Assembly: GCF_032854445.1 (NCBI RefSeq)
Contig: NC_088299.1
Span: forward strand, 6,051,001-6,115,000
Length of the DNA: 64,000 bases
From: Liolophura sinensis
Taxonomy: Eukaryota; Mollusca; Polyplacophora; Chitonida; Chitonidae
Direction of reading: 5' to 3'
A model generated the notes under the pieces. That model ran no database searches and had not been told where the DNA came from. It saw only the letters and a program-made list of their open reading frames with translations. Both the position numbers and the translations under genes were made by a program. Shown here in pieces: positions 12,301 through 22,412 of the stretch (position 1 is its first letter; every line of letters begins with the position of its first letter).

Positions 12301-15275
12301 GCAGAAAATAAAATGTGCTGTACATTATTCTGTTGTTACAGTTAATATCCTGTACCAAATCATACATCCCTGTGAAGCAGAAAATAAAATGTGCTGTACA
12401 TTATTCTGTTGTTACAGTTAATATCCTGTATTCAGATCAAACATCCCTATGAAGCAGAAAATAAAATGTGGTGTATATTATTCTATTATTACAGTTTAAG
12501 TAAACGAAAATTAAAATGTGAGGTAAGGTTTATCATACAGACAACTGAAAACTATGCATAAAATACTTTCATTTCTTTTTTCAGATTTTTCTTATGATTG
12601 TTGAAAGGCATTCAAATATTTAAATAGTAAGGTGGGCTTTACGAGCCATACTGACAGTATCTAGGAACTCTGACGTGACATCACCTTTTTTTCCTTATGT
12701 TCACCAGAAGGAAGCAATTTTGGGGAATCTTTTATCAGTAATCTTTTACTCATGGGTAAAAAGGGTTATTTGAACATTCATTGTGATGATAGGAGTTGGA
12801 AAAACTTCCTGTGGCATCAGAGTTCCTAAACTCTGACAGCGTGGTCCATAAAGCCCACTTTAGAATTTAAATGATTGACCCCCTTTAACTCTATTCATAC
12901 AAATCTTAAAAAAATAAATGAAAGTATATTTATGTATAGTTTTAAGGGGTCTATTTAGTGATGCCTACTTTGACTTTTAGAGGGCTTTTCCTTTAATATA
13001 CAGAAATTATTTTTCTTTCCTGTTTAACATTAACAAGAATATTTCATTTGTACATTTCATTTATGACACAGGTCAACTGAAGATTACTGGTGAAACTTAT
13101 TATTTCACTAATACTTGTCTTCCCACCAATATGGTGTACAGGTCTGTATGTGACATGTGAGAAAGTTCGTCAATAACTTGCTAAAGGTTGATCATTGCAG
13201 TCAATCCGGTTTCCTGAACTTAAACAACTGACAACCATCACATACAATTAAGTGAAATATTATCCAAAAAAAAAAAAAAAATTAAAATAAAAAAAAAGTT
13301 GCAGTAGGCCTACATATATCCCAATTAAATGCAGGAAGTATATTTTCACCTTATTTGCACTACAATAATTATATATGAGTTTGTGAACTTGCAAGACACC
13401 AGTCCATGCATTCAACCCAAAAAGAGCAGTTTTAGGGACAAATAAATGTGATAAAATATTATACACTTAAGCTTACAGTTTTTCAGTAGGATATCATCCT
13501 AGCTTCTTAGCAAACCTCAATACATATTTCTACAGTCAAAAGAACTCTTAAAAGTGCAACTTTTTTAGGTCATTTTAAGGGACTTACAAAATTCTGATAT
13601 TCATTTTAACACTGAGACCATTCTTGTCTCAAAAAATAAAATAAAATAAAACATTTCAAACTCCCATCTCCTTCCCACTACATGTATGTACACAGTTGAT
13701 GTCCTCACCAGATTTGAACTCTTCGTATGTCAGGGTGCCAAAGCCTTCCTCATCAAATTTCTGGAAGAGTTCAACAGCCTTAGGGTAATATACAGTTATC
13801 CATCTGTCCATCCTGCTGATAAACTTGTGAAAAGCTCCACCTGACTCTCTGATCTTGCCTGCTGCCTTGTCCAACTTAGCCTGGGGAGAGTATAGTTTTA
13901 TATGATTCAAATGAAGGTGGGACAAGACAGAATGCTGTGCCAATACCTCCATGAGTTAAGGTCAATTAATACATCACTGGAATGCATGGAAAGATAAGAA
14001 GCTTGTGCAATGAAAGATTGGAATGGAGGTGTTGTGATCCACCTCACAGTGCACTTATTTCCAACTATGTACATAACCTTAAATCTTACCCCCAAAAACA
14101 CAAATCTGGAGGATAAAGAATGTCGTAAATAAAATAATAATTTTTCGGTACTGAAACTTATTTTATTTACATGTATTTGTTTCATTAGTGTTTTACACCG
14201 TACTCAAGAATATTTCACATATACGCCGATAGCCAGCATTATGGTGGGAGGAAACCTGACAGAGCCTGGGGAAAACGACGGTTGCTGTCAGACCTTCTCA
14301 CGTATGGTCGGACAGGAAGCCAACATAAACTGACTGAAACATATATTTTTCCAGTAGGATATATGATCACGTCTTTAAAACAAAACTTAAAACACCTTTC
14401 TAAGATCACCTTAACTCTCACAATTGGGCAAAATGTGCAACTTTGCCATGGGAAAAATTTCAGGTCATTTAACATGGTGACTGCAAGCTTTGTTGTTCTG
14501 ATAAAAATCAGAAATTTTGACTGGCTTGAAGATCTCATTTTCTTCGACTTTTATTAATGAATTTCTGTCTTTAAAATCTTGATCAGTATCTAATCACTAT
14601 CAAGTGATAATAATTATTAATACGCAGCACACCTTAATTAATGTACAGAAAGATAGATAGATTGATGAAACAGAAGGTCTCCAACCCGACACTCTGATTT
14701 GTCTACCCATGCATTTAACATTCTCCTAAAGCATTCAAAATACATGTATATCGACCAAACCCACTAACCATGGCTTTTTCTGATTTTGTCATCTTCTTGG
14801 CAGATTTCTTCTTTTTCTTGTTGGGTGTAGTAGGTTTGGGTGGAGGTGTTTCTCCTGATATGGCTGTGACCGGCTCCTCAATTCCTTCATCTTCACCACC
14901 TGAGTCCCCTGCTGCTCGAGATACACTCTTCTTACCGGACTTTCTACAAGAAAAATAAAAATAAAAATAAGGGACCTACTATAAAGAATTATGGACAAGT
15001 GAACATGAAATTTAAAGTGCTTTGTATCTGGCTTTTCTTAAGAGATCACAGCTGTAGCGATATGTTTTAATTTATTTTGAGATTATTGAGTATTGAGATT
15101 TCCGTTTTAAGGTATACTCTACTGAACGCAACTGATTAAGTGTTACCGATAGTAAACGTCAGTTTTAGTGTTAGATTTTTTTTCAGAAATTGCAACAACA
15201 TCTTTAAAACAAATAAAGCTGTAACAAAGATACGAACTTCTTGCTCTTCCCGCTTTTCTTTTTCTTGATGGGCAT
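8983..15275 (-). CDS. EF-hand/ubiquitin-like domain protein of unknown name, six exons, 324 residues
   Basis: Six minus-strand exons join in phase from ATG (15,275) to TAA (8,983): 15238-15275, 14769-14943, 13709-13880, 11406-11529, 9719-9847 and 8983-9319. The N terminus is very basic (MPIKKKKSGKSKK), followed by a Ser/Glu/Pro-rich linker and a second Lys-rich tract. Residues about 72-170 form a degenerate EF-hand pair: loop 1 in LFQKFDEEGFGTLTYEEF, loop 2 in RLLDEEDTGDIDYTKLAKGL, with Lys rather than Glu at loop position 12. A CACC...LW stretch follows. The last 111 residues look like a ubiquitin-like beta-grasp: a hydrophobic strand, an ALIQLIRDET helix and HKTLDELGF before the end. The architecture suggests a cytosolic or axonemal adaptor, but I do not recognise the family. 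The first donor (AA|gttcgt) is unusual. A 77-bp array adjoins exon 4. Confidence 0.8.
9425..9530 (+). mobile_element. SINE A, rearranged fragment
   Basis: AGCATGGCACAATGACC, GAGTTGAAGTCCAGCTC and CCTCCCACCATAATGCTGAC. Confidence 0.72.
9719..9847 (-). CDS. EF-hand/UBL gene exon 5
   Basis: Charged helix REKEQLKRNEEE, then CACCKLGLWHPYTEKNP. Phase 2 in and out; donor gtgagt. Confidence 0.82.
10930..11095 (-). mobile_element. SINE C-like element, antisense
   Basis: GGGTCAACCAGTAATTGCAC, TGCTGAACGCCAAACGAGGA and TAGGTGTGACCCGACCCAGG. Confidence 0.68.
11195..11345 (+). mobile_element. SINE A, degraded 3' part
   Basis: GTGTAAGTGAAATATTCTTG and CACTCTAATCAGATGTATAAATA. Confidence 0.6.
11406..11529 (-). 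CDS. EF-hand/UBL gene exon 4 (second EF-hand)
   Basis: Encodes GMYDLDAPCSTVELHLLARL and loop DEEDTGDIDYTK. Its first roughly 20 bases and its acceptor recur in every unit of the neighbouring 77-bp array. Confidence 0.85.
11521..12500. repeat. 77-bp tandem array containing an exon edge and splice acceptor
   Basis: About 13 units, the first being the edge of the EF-hand gene's exon 4. Each holds the equivalent of catacatccctgtgaagca, which on the minus strand is the exon 4 acceptor followed by exon bases. Two unit types partly alternate, as in a higher-order repeat. About five units keep CACAG|GGATG and two have CATAG|GGATG. Confidence 0.93.
12540..12955. mobile_element. Foldback element type P, full length
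   Basis: Long inverted arms with cores GGTGGGCTTTACGAGCCATA and (inverted) TCCATAAAGCCCACTTTA, plus TAGGAACTCTGACG against CAGAGTTCCTA. Lies in the EF-hand gene intron after the 77-bp array. Confidence 0.82.
13119..13296 (+). mobile_element. SINE B with A tail
   Basis: TTCCCACCAATATGGTGTAC, AAGTTCGTCAATAACTTGCT and an A-rich end. Confidence 0.75.
13709..13880 (-). CDS. EF-hand/UBL gene exon 3 (first EF-hand)
   Basis: Encodes a helix (AKLDKAAGKIRESGGAFHKF) and the first EF-hand loop DEEGFGTLTYEE, with Phe at position 5. Phase 1 out; donor gtgagg. Confidence 0.85.
14180..14335 (-). mobile_element. SINE A, antisense 3' part
   Basis: GTGTTTTACACCGTACTCAA, GCCAGCATTATGGTGGGAGG and CAGACCTTCTCACGTATGGT. 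Confidence 0.85.
14769..14943 (-). CDS. EF-hand/UBL gene exon 2
   Basis: Low-complexity exon: acidic and Pro/Thr-rich in the middle, Lys-rich at the end (NKKKKKSAKKMTKSEKAM). Acceptor cttgtag, donor gttagt, phase 0 out. Confidence 0.8.
15238..15275 (-). CDS. EF-hand/UBL gene exon 1
   Basis: ATG then 12 codons of a Lys-rich N terminus; phase 2 out with donor gttcgt. The next exon begins with A, restoring Lys. Confidence 0.72.
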
Positions 15276-17342
15276 TTTACCAAATGTGCTCGAGCTCAAA
15301 CTACTGTTGTTTACAATCTCCAGGAAGTACACAAATATATGCTCTTGCGCAGGCTCAGGCTGTCCAAATAGCTAACCACTTGTTGTATCCGGAAAAGGAT
15401 TTTCACATATCTACAAAATATTCCTCTGTTAGACCAATAAATGACCTGTGATGTAGATAATAAAATGGTATATAATATATGAAGGTGTTCCAGGATGAGA
15501 ACAGAAGGGTTTGTAGCCCAGCATAGAAACCTGTTTTTGACTGATGTCTGCCACTCAATTTCCGGTCTGTGGTATTAGATGTACTGAAAGTACTGGTTTT
15601 AATGCGGAAACAGCACCATGTCGCGTGTCTCAACAGTTCAGTTTCACAGATGAAAATTGATGTAATAGGATGGTAAACTGTGCTGTACCTGTGTTTGATG
15701 CTTGATGAGACTATAATATGAACCCATTGTCAAGACTGGCCAATTTTTGTATACATTAGGTAACCACAATACAAGACGTTGATTGGGACGAGTACATGTA
15801 TGTCGTCTGCTAAATCATTAAATGCTTTCTTCAGACAACAACATGGGAGTGGGGAATGCTTAGAAATCCTCCATTTCTTGTTGGAAATTTGCTTAGTAAT
15901 TGCTTCAATTATTCAGTCTAATATGAATTAGGCCAAGCCTTAGGCCGAACGTAGTGTGTACGCCTACATATACATCTATACAGTTTTAGGCAAATTAATA
16001 ACTTAAATATTGTCTACATTTACAGCAGATGAAATAGTAACTGCTTGACAGATGTAATCCACAATACAAAGTGACAGATAGGCTATATGTGGAGTATAGT
16101 GAATTTTTCTATATCTGGTTTCATTTACCCATAAAATTGACTGAGACCATGTAAGTGAGCAATTTTTATGCATGGCATAAAAAACAGTTGGATAATTAAT
16201 TAAAAAAGAATTTAACAAGAGGTACCACATAAACTCACTGCATGTGCAAAAATATTTGCATTTAATAAAAGTGTTTAAAGTGAAAACATGCCAACCTCTG
16301 ACTGTGCTCACTATGTGGCATAAACCAGAGATACATATATACACTTAAAAAATATTTTATTATTTAAGTTATAACCACTTGTAATATATAAAATTAAACC
16401 AACAAATAAAATGGAAACGGGAAGTAAAAGATGAAAACAATTTTATAATAAATTGAAATACATGTATTTTATTTACACTGATTAAATGATAGGTGGATTT
16501 GGTTTATTTATTTATTTATTTGATTGGAGTTTTACACAGTATCAGAGGGTGTTTGACTTTGACAATGACCTGTATTATGAGGGGAGAAGTTTGGGACATT
16601 TATCTGAAATTATATTGAAATTCAGTGAGTATTTTATTATTAAAAAAAACACCTGTAATCTAAGTATTCAGTGTAGAAATGAGGCAAAATTTGAACATAT
16701 TATGATTGGCCTGTACGTGTAGAAATGAAGATAGTAAAATCTCTTTCATGAACTGCATTTCACCTCCTGCCTGAAATATATTATCAGATGTCATTTACAC
16801 CTCACTTGCTACACCCTGCATTGTTCATTGTAGGTCTACATGTACTCATGTCACCGCTTCTTTCAGATAACTGTTTACTCAATTAAATCAATCGAGTATG
16901 AGGTAGCTGAAGTAAATCGCTAATGAAATATATGCTAATTGACCACACGGACATAGTAAAAGTAACTAAGCAATTTGACTGTTGTACCTTTTTTTTCTTT
17001 TTCTGTGGCTGCCCATAGGATGAGGCCTATATATGCCTTATGGTGTAAGTTATGGTGTGTTCTGTGTTTACCTTAACAAAAAAAGAAATACAGAATCTCA
17101 CAGATATGACGGGTAAATGAAGTATACCCAGAGTACAGCATGTGCAAGGCCTTTGGCCTCGTCTCACTATGTTCGGTGTTAAAATCAAGCGTAATAAAGT
17201 GCAAGGAAAGTAGGTACAGTACCAGCATATCTTCACTGAAGAAACACCTGTAATTGCCCTATATGTACCTGACTTTCTGGCTTTTCTGCTGTAATCATAC
17301 ATCCTGTCGGTGAGCTGAATGACACTGACAGCGTTTAAACAT
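15276..17342. other. Intergenic between divergent genes
   Basis: Separates the minus-strand EF-hand/UBL start from the plus-strand AIRIM gene. It must hold both 5' ends; the non-coding first exon of AIRIM was not located. Confidence 0.5.
16500..16590 (-). mobile_element. SINE A, degraded 3' end
   Basis: TTTATTTATTTATTTGATTGGAGTTTTACA, read in pieces, then CTGTATTATGAGGGGA. Confidence 0.6.
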
Positions 17343-17588
17343 AGCCCTGGATGACTACGCTTCGCTTAGTCATGGACTACTCCCATTGACTTCTGAAGGA
17401 AGCATCACGAGATTTCAGAAAACAGTTGATGCCCTGGGACGCTAAGCATTGTGTTGGAGTAACTGAACACACCAGGGAGGTTAGTAATTGATTGTTTTCA
17501 GAAATTTTACGATGCTTCCTTTAGAAGCCAGTAGGAACAATCCATGATTATGCGAGTCCCAGCAAAGCGTAGTTACCAAGGGCAAATA
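17343..17588. mobile_element. Foldback (MITE-like) element upstream of AIRIM
   Basis: The left arm (about 17,343-17,425) and right arm (about 17,490-17,588) are inverted repeats of about 85-95 bases with scattered mismatches; matching cores include GAAGGAAGCATC and GATGCTTCC. It ends 62 bases before the acceptor of the AIRIM coding exon. Confidence 0.8.
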
Positions 17589-17663
17589 TTAAACAAATTG
17601 TACTTGATTATTTGAAGTTTTGACTTTTTCATATATTTGTTGTATTTCAGACTATAATAGAAA

Positions 17664-17931
17664 ATGGTTCCCCAAGGTGATGCAGCACTTAGACGCCAGC
17701 TTCAGAAGTCCTTCAAACTGATGCAGCAAGCTGTTGATAACTTGGAATCCCATGTGCCAGAATACACAAAATTAGTTTCGTCAGTGTGTAATTTGTGTGA
17801 ACAGTTTGAATGTTGCAAGGCTGTAGAAGTGGAGGCAACACCTTTGAGGAAATTCAATGATGTGAAGACAAAATTACTCCTGAAATTGTCAAGTGAGATT
17901 CAGGGAAAACAGAGGCTCTGAAAACAATGCT
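17664..17931 (+). CDS. AIRIM: AIRIM exon 1 (frameshifted)
   Basis: The ATG lies 13 bases after an acceptor. The donor is ATGCT|gtaagt. The written frame ends at TGA ten bases before that donor; homology requires one more base near the GGG at 17,903-17,905. Confidence 0.8.
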
Positions 17932-20900
17932 GTAAGTATTTTTGTAACAAGGGCAGTTCTTGATAGCTGCTAATCCGAATGCACAGATCTCGCCCACTGT
18001 TTGCTGTTGTGGTGAAGGACCGAATTACAGGGACACCACTTACCTATATCTAGTGAAATTCTCCCCTTCCCATCACCATATGCAGTTTTGTAGTGATATT
18101 ATGATTAAATATCATGTGTAAGGACATGAAGTTGAAAGATAAAGAATCTATTCTATGTGGTACATCATATTTTCGAGACTGCCACTGTAGTTGAACGAGT
18201 GAACACAATTTTGGAACATGCCCAAAAGCAGACATTTATTGCTTTTTTTTCTCTTTTAGTCTCAAGCATTATTTTGGCAACACAGTTATTAATATTTTGG
18301 TATTGGGTTAGTCATATCATTATAAGTTTGCACTATCTGAAATAAAATCAACTGAATTATGAGCTGAAGAATTTGACCACTGGTGAGGATTCAAGTGTTC
18401 ACGTGAGCCAGTTTGAATGATGTGGTTTATGGCGGCTGTCTTAAATAAACTGTGTAATCTGGAGGCTTTTTGTGAATGACAGGACGTGGACTAGATGTTT
18501 AGCAGACAAGATGTTTAGCAGACATGATTAAGGCATATCCAAATGTTTGTCAACCTACTATTCCTCGATACTTGTAAGGCCTAAGTATTACAAAGCAAGT
18601 TACAGAGCTGCAGATAGCAGCTACATGTAGTTAAATAATTGCAAATCTAAAAAGGCATCAGCCTAGCCCAATATGTAGGTTATTGACTCCATATATATTT
18701 CCATATCCTATCATTGAGTAACTGTGGAACAAATTTATCCTGCAAATGACCCATCAGCTCGGTGTAGATTGCAGAACACTGATGTATAGGTAAATCGCTT
18801 GCCATATGACCATTGTTTTCACAACCGAACGAAGGGAGATAACCTACTTAGCAAACACATTTGACATCTTCTGGAGGGTTCAAGACTGTTGTTGTCCAGT
18901 GAAAAGCGGTGTATTTTGTCTGATGCGGGATAAATGTATGTACCCTGCTTCAAATTTCCAGATCTTCAGAGAAAACCTTTTGTGAAAGGCTCTCCAAGCA
19001 GAGACAGACTGTAGCAGATCTCCATGGGAAGTACTCCAGTCAGATGAGTCTTGACACCCTTGTTCAGAGATCTGCCACGGAACCTTCACTAGCAGATATG
19101 ACCGAGTGGCTAATGGATGCGGATATAGCACTTCATCAGCAGTATCCTTCATGTGCAATTACTGTAAATCTTCCACGTTTTTGCATGTTTGCAAGGTGTT
19201 TATTTTAGCACATTCTGAGATCATTATTCTGTGTAGAGTGATAAAATTATACTTTTTGTAAGGTCCTGAAATTGGCCAATGTAGTTTTGTCTCCAAATCA
19301 AAGGAAAAAGAAATTAGGGTAGTGACATTGTACTTGTTTTGTATGAATGCATGGCTGAGTGCGATTTGACCTTGATATGATTGAATCCATCTTCTGTATG
19401 TTTACCCACCCGAATTCCTCTTTTCACATAAACCTTTTTATATAAATCACATAAATCTTTAAACCCATTCACATATGGAAGAGCGACTCTTCAGTGCAAT
19501 TTATGCATATTGATAATTAGATTTTGGAGACAAAACTACATTGGTTGGATTGGCCAATTTCATGACTTCATAAAAAGTATAATTTTATCAGTTAACACAG
19601 GATAATACCCTCAGAATATGCTTGAATCAACACCTAGCAAATATGCAAAAAGGTTGAAGAATTACAGTATCCTATTGGCCGCCTCTGGTCCTCCTTCAAT
19701 GTGCATGTCCCAAATGGTTAGTGAACAACACCAACATCACATTGTCCATCAACATCCCATTGTCCATCAACACAAGCACTAAAAAGTGATATATGTAACT
19801 GTGAAATAGCGCTATTATCTATAATAGCGAAGAAAATCCTGATATTCAGCCGTGATAATAATATAATAACATAAATGAGTATTGCGTGAAAAAAAAAAAA
19901 AAGACTCCTTAACCAAATTACCAGATTCTGCTGTAAGCTGTATTTGCTTGAGACGCTTAAATATGATGATACTAAATCAGCAGAAAAACTTCAAACTACA
20001 TGCGTGCATGAAGAGAAGATTGTCATCAATCAGATTAAAGGTAAGAGCTGTTATTTCTGCAGGCAGCCTGTGGCATGAAAATGAGCAGTGCTCTGTAATC
20101 AATTCTCATACAATAACCCCGTCCTGAGTATTACATTTGTTTGCGTTGTTGTTGTTTAATACCATATGAGAATTTTTCAGAATTTGCATGAAATTGTTAT
20201 ATGCTACAAGCATCTCAACTACTCAGTGTAACTTGTGAGTTTCATGTCTTTCCTCTCATTTTATTTATTTATATATTTATTTATTTGATTGTTGCTCAGC
20301 AGTAATTGCTTTGTGGAACAGGGGCTGATCTCATGAATCCATTTTTGATGCATGATCTTAATTTTGGGCATTAGAAATTTAAAATTTTGTCTGACTCATC
20401 AGTGACAAATTTTGTCCAAATTTCAACCTCCAGTATTAAAACTAAGCATGGTAAAGTCAGAAAGTGTTTTGAGGAATTGGCCCCAGGGCTCTGGTGTATT
20501 GTAGACAAAATAGCAAGTCATTGTATCTGGGGTTGATATATATATGAAGATGTATTCATAAATTTTACCAAAGATGGATTGTCCTTTTCAAAGGAAATGA
20601 CTGCAAATGTAGGAGATTATAGTAGAGAATTTTCATTAAATCAAACGACACTACTGCAGCAACTAGATGTCAATTGTGCCTTTGAGGTATGTTGAGATTA
20701 GTGACCGATAAATTAATGTCAACAGAGATTGCTTAACATTTTTCACAAGTCACATGATACAGTAGGACTGTTTTTACCTTTAACTGCAGAAGAGTTTGAA
20801 CTTGAAACCCCTCTATTGGTGCTGTTATTACAGCAGTGCAGCAACAGACCTTGTAGCAACCTTGACACAGTCATTTCTCAGATGTGTTTCTATTTGTGCA

Positions 20901-20994
20901 GTTCAATGGATATTGTGATAAATTTTGTATGTTTGATTTTGTTTACACAGAGTATTTGGACAAAGTACATTTTTTCTTGATGGAGGATTTATGA
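17664..20994 (+). CDS. AIRIM: AIRIM (C1orf109) homologue, five exons, one-base frameshift in exon 1
   Basis: AIRIM is a subunit of the SPATA5-SPATA5L1-CINP ATPase assembly that matures 60S ribosomal subunits. Exons are 17664-17931, 18962-19163, 19984-20040 (or from 19981), 20660-20686 (27 bases) and 20902-20994 with TGA. Conserved pieces are LRRQLQKSFKLM, LVSSVCNLCEQF, LRKFNDVK, PSLADMTEWLMD, MKRRLSSIR and EYLDKVHFFLMED, matching human AIRIM in order. The reading frame breaks near 17,903 (GGG): as written it stops at 17,919-17,921, but one added base restores EIQGKTEALKTML and then joins exon 2 in phase. The distance from FNDVK to SLADM then equals human exactly, 69 residues in each. The corrected length is about 215 residues against 203 in human. 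A 5'UTR intron ends at 17,650 (tgtatttcag). AATAAA at 21,127 may be its poly(A) signal. Confidence 0.82.
18962..19163 (+). CDS. AIRIM: AIRIM exon 2
   Basis: Acceptor atttccag. Encodes SSEKTFCERLSKQRQTVADL and EPSLADMTEWLMDADIALHQ. It ends ATTACT|gtaaat, which overlaps the terminus of a foldback element; about eight residues at its end have no counterpart in human. Confidence 0.72.
19164..19680. mobile_element. Foldback element type S (CTGTAA...TTACAG ends), full length
   Basis: Inverted arms at about 19,160-19,310 and 19,500-19,677 share TTTTTGCAT, GTGTTKATT, AAAATTATACTTTTT and TTTTGTCTCCAAA. The arm tips read TACTGTAA and TTACAGTA. It lies in the AIRIM intron after exon 2 and overlaps that donor. 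Confidence 0.85.
19984..20040 (+). CDS. AIRIM: AIRIM exon 3
   Basis: Encodes KNFKLHACMKRRLSSIRLK, aligned with KSYLKRKYLLSSIQ of human AIRIM. Strong donor AAAG|gtaaga. The acceptor may be after 19,980 or 19,983. Confidence 0.7.
20660..20686 (+). CDS. AIRIM: AIRIM exon 4 (27-base microexon)
   Basis: QLDVNCAFE lies between ctactgcag and gtatgt, phase 0 at both ends, and fills the expected gap between SSIRLK and the last exon. The similarity itself is weak. Confidence 0.5.
20902..20994 (+). CDS. AIRIM: AIRIM exon 5
   Basis: Acceptor tctatttgtgcag. Ends TEYLDKVHFFLMEDL and TGA, matching QDLVQDILLNVSFFLEE at the human C terminus. Confidence 0.7.
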   Translation, partial: FNGYCDKFCMFDFVYTEYLDKVHFFLMEDL

Positions 20995-21126
20995 CAGTGA
21001 CCTGGAGAAGAGATTCCAATTCCTTGATGAGAACTCGACAAACACTTTGTCAGAAAATTTGGTAAAGAAGCATGTGTATGTAACAGCTTAACGCCAATTT
21101 GTTGTTCCAAGAATATCACTGATTTT

Positions 21127-21132
21127 AATAAA
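21127..21132 (+). terminator. Candidate poly(A) signal of AIRIM
   Basis: AATAAA lies 133 bases after the AIRIM stop codon. Confidence 0.4.
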
Positions 21133-21857
21133 CAAGCTTGAACCGTGGTACAGCAGTTGAACAAGACTTGAACCCGCATCTAGTTGTGATCACATATAGC
21201 TCAGAAACATACGACTGACGTTTTGTAGACCATTACACCGCTTTCATAATGTCAACTAGTCGACCACATGTTGTCTGTCAGTGTCAAAGTTCACATCGCC
21301 CCTCAACACCTTCCTGGGTGATGTAAAACCATAAAAGCGAAACAACGGACTCTCTTTCACACTATAATACATGAACACATTAACATACAATTCAGAGCCA
21401 ACAAATGTTCTTTGGCCTTTACAGCATTGTAGTATTCAGAGTCTTCAAAATGTTTAACTGACCTTCACATTGTGGATAGCATTTGGAGATACAGGGCGCA
21501 TGGGAACAGCTGCACAAGAATATTGTGTGAACACTTACCACTGGTGCTATATTTATTGCATGTATGATTAAAATGCAATGCAGTGAAGTGCTAAATACAT
21601 CAGTATTGTTTGAAATGTCTTTTGTATCATTTTCACTACATTTCTTAGAAGGACTTTCCTACAGTGTACTAGCTGAAGGTTACTGAGAGAATAAACATAT
21701 GGCATACAATTCTGAAGCACATGTACAACTGTTGCCATGAGGTGCCGGTACATATTCAGAAATAGGCCTCCCTTACAGAGGGCTACTCTCACTATTTGTG
21801 AGCCCTTGATGACAATAAGCTCTCAATGACATTTCTGGACATTCAGCAGTCTAACTT

Positions 21858-22032
21858 GTTTTTCACCAGTATGGTGTGCATATCTGTACGTCACACATGG
21901 ACAAGTTGGCCAGTAACTTGCCAAAGGTCAGTGGTTTACCTTCTGGGCACATCGGTTTCCTCCACACATAAAACTGTGCATGAGTGAAAAATTCTTGAGT
22001 ATTGTATGAAACAACAATCAAATTAATAAATC
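21858..22032 (+). mobile_element. SINE B
   Basis: TTCACCAGTATGGTGTGCAT, TTGGCCAGTAACTTGCCAAA and the tail ATTCTTGAGTATTGTATGAA. It lacks a clear tRNA head. Confidence 0.78.
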
Positions 22033-22334
22033 CAGAGGGTTAAAGTTACAGTTCACTGTATTGAATTGAACTTCATACATAGCTTCACTGTGACAACTTA
22101 CAAATCAAGTTTCAAATAAACCATTTTCATCTATTTTCGAGGAAATCATATACTTTGTCAGTCTTCATAGCATCTACCAGCGGAATGGGTCTCTTAAGGT
22201 CTGGGATATTAGAGATTTAGGGGCCTGTGTGGCTGCTGTGCCCTTTTGGTGTACTGAAGAATTTTTGACTGATTCAGCACCTCAGTTCTTAAGGTTTATG
22301 TATCCCTGGAGTAAACTATTGCCTTTCAATAAAG

Positions 22335-22412
22335 TTGGTATATGCCGTACTCAAGAATATTTTTACAACCAGCATTATGCTGGTAGGAAACCGGTCAGTA
22401 ACCGGGGGAAAC
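22335..22412 (-). mobile_element. SINE A fragment
   Basis: GCCGTACTCAAGAATATTTT, CCAGCATTATGCTGGTAGGA and AGTAACCGGGGGAAAC. Confidence 0.72.

Noticed and set aside
11521-12500. CRISPR-like array
   Set aside because: Units are directly adjacent with no unique spacers, and this is animal DNA.
17664-17921. AIRIM as a complete 85-residue gene
   Set aside because: The stop follows a frameshift, and four further exons match the rest of the human protein.
19164-19680. Type S element as a complete new intron (true introner)
   Set aside because: Using its own TTACAG end as acceptor gives a frame that soon stops and does not match AIRIM; the matching exon begins about 300 bases later.
20041-20094. 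Reading AIRIM exon 3 through to 20,094 (GSLWHENEQ)
   Set aside because: A strong donor sits at 20,041, and the microexon plus last exon give a better length match.
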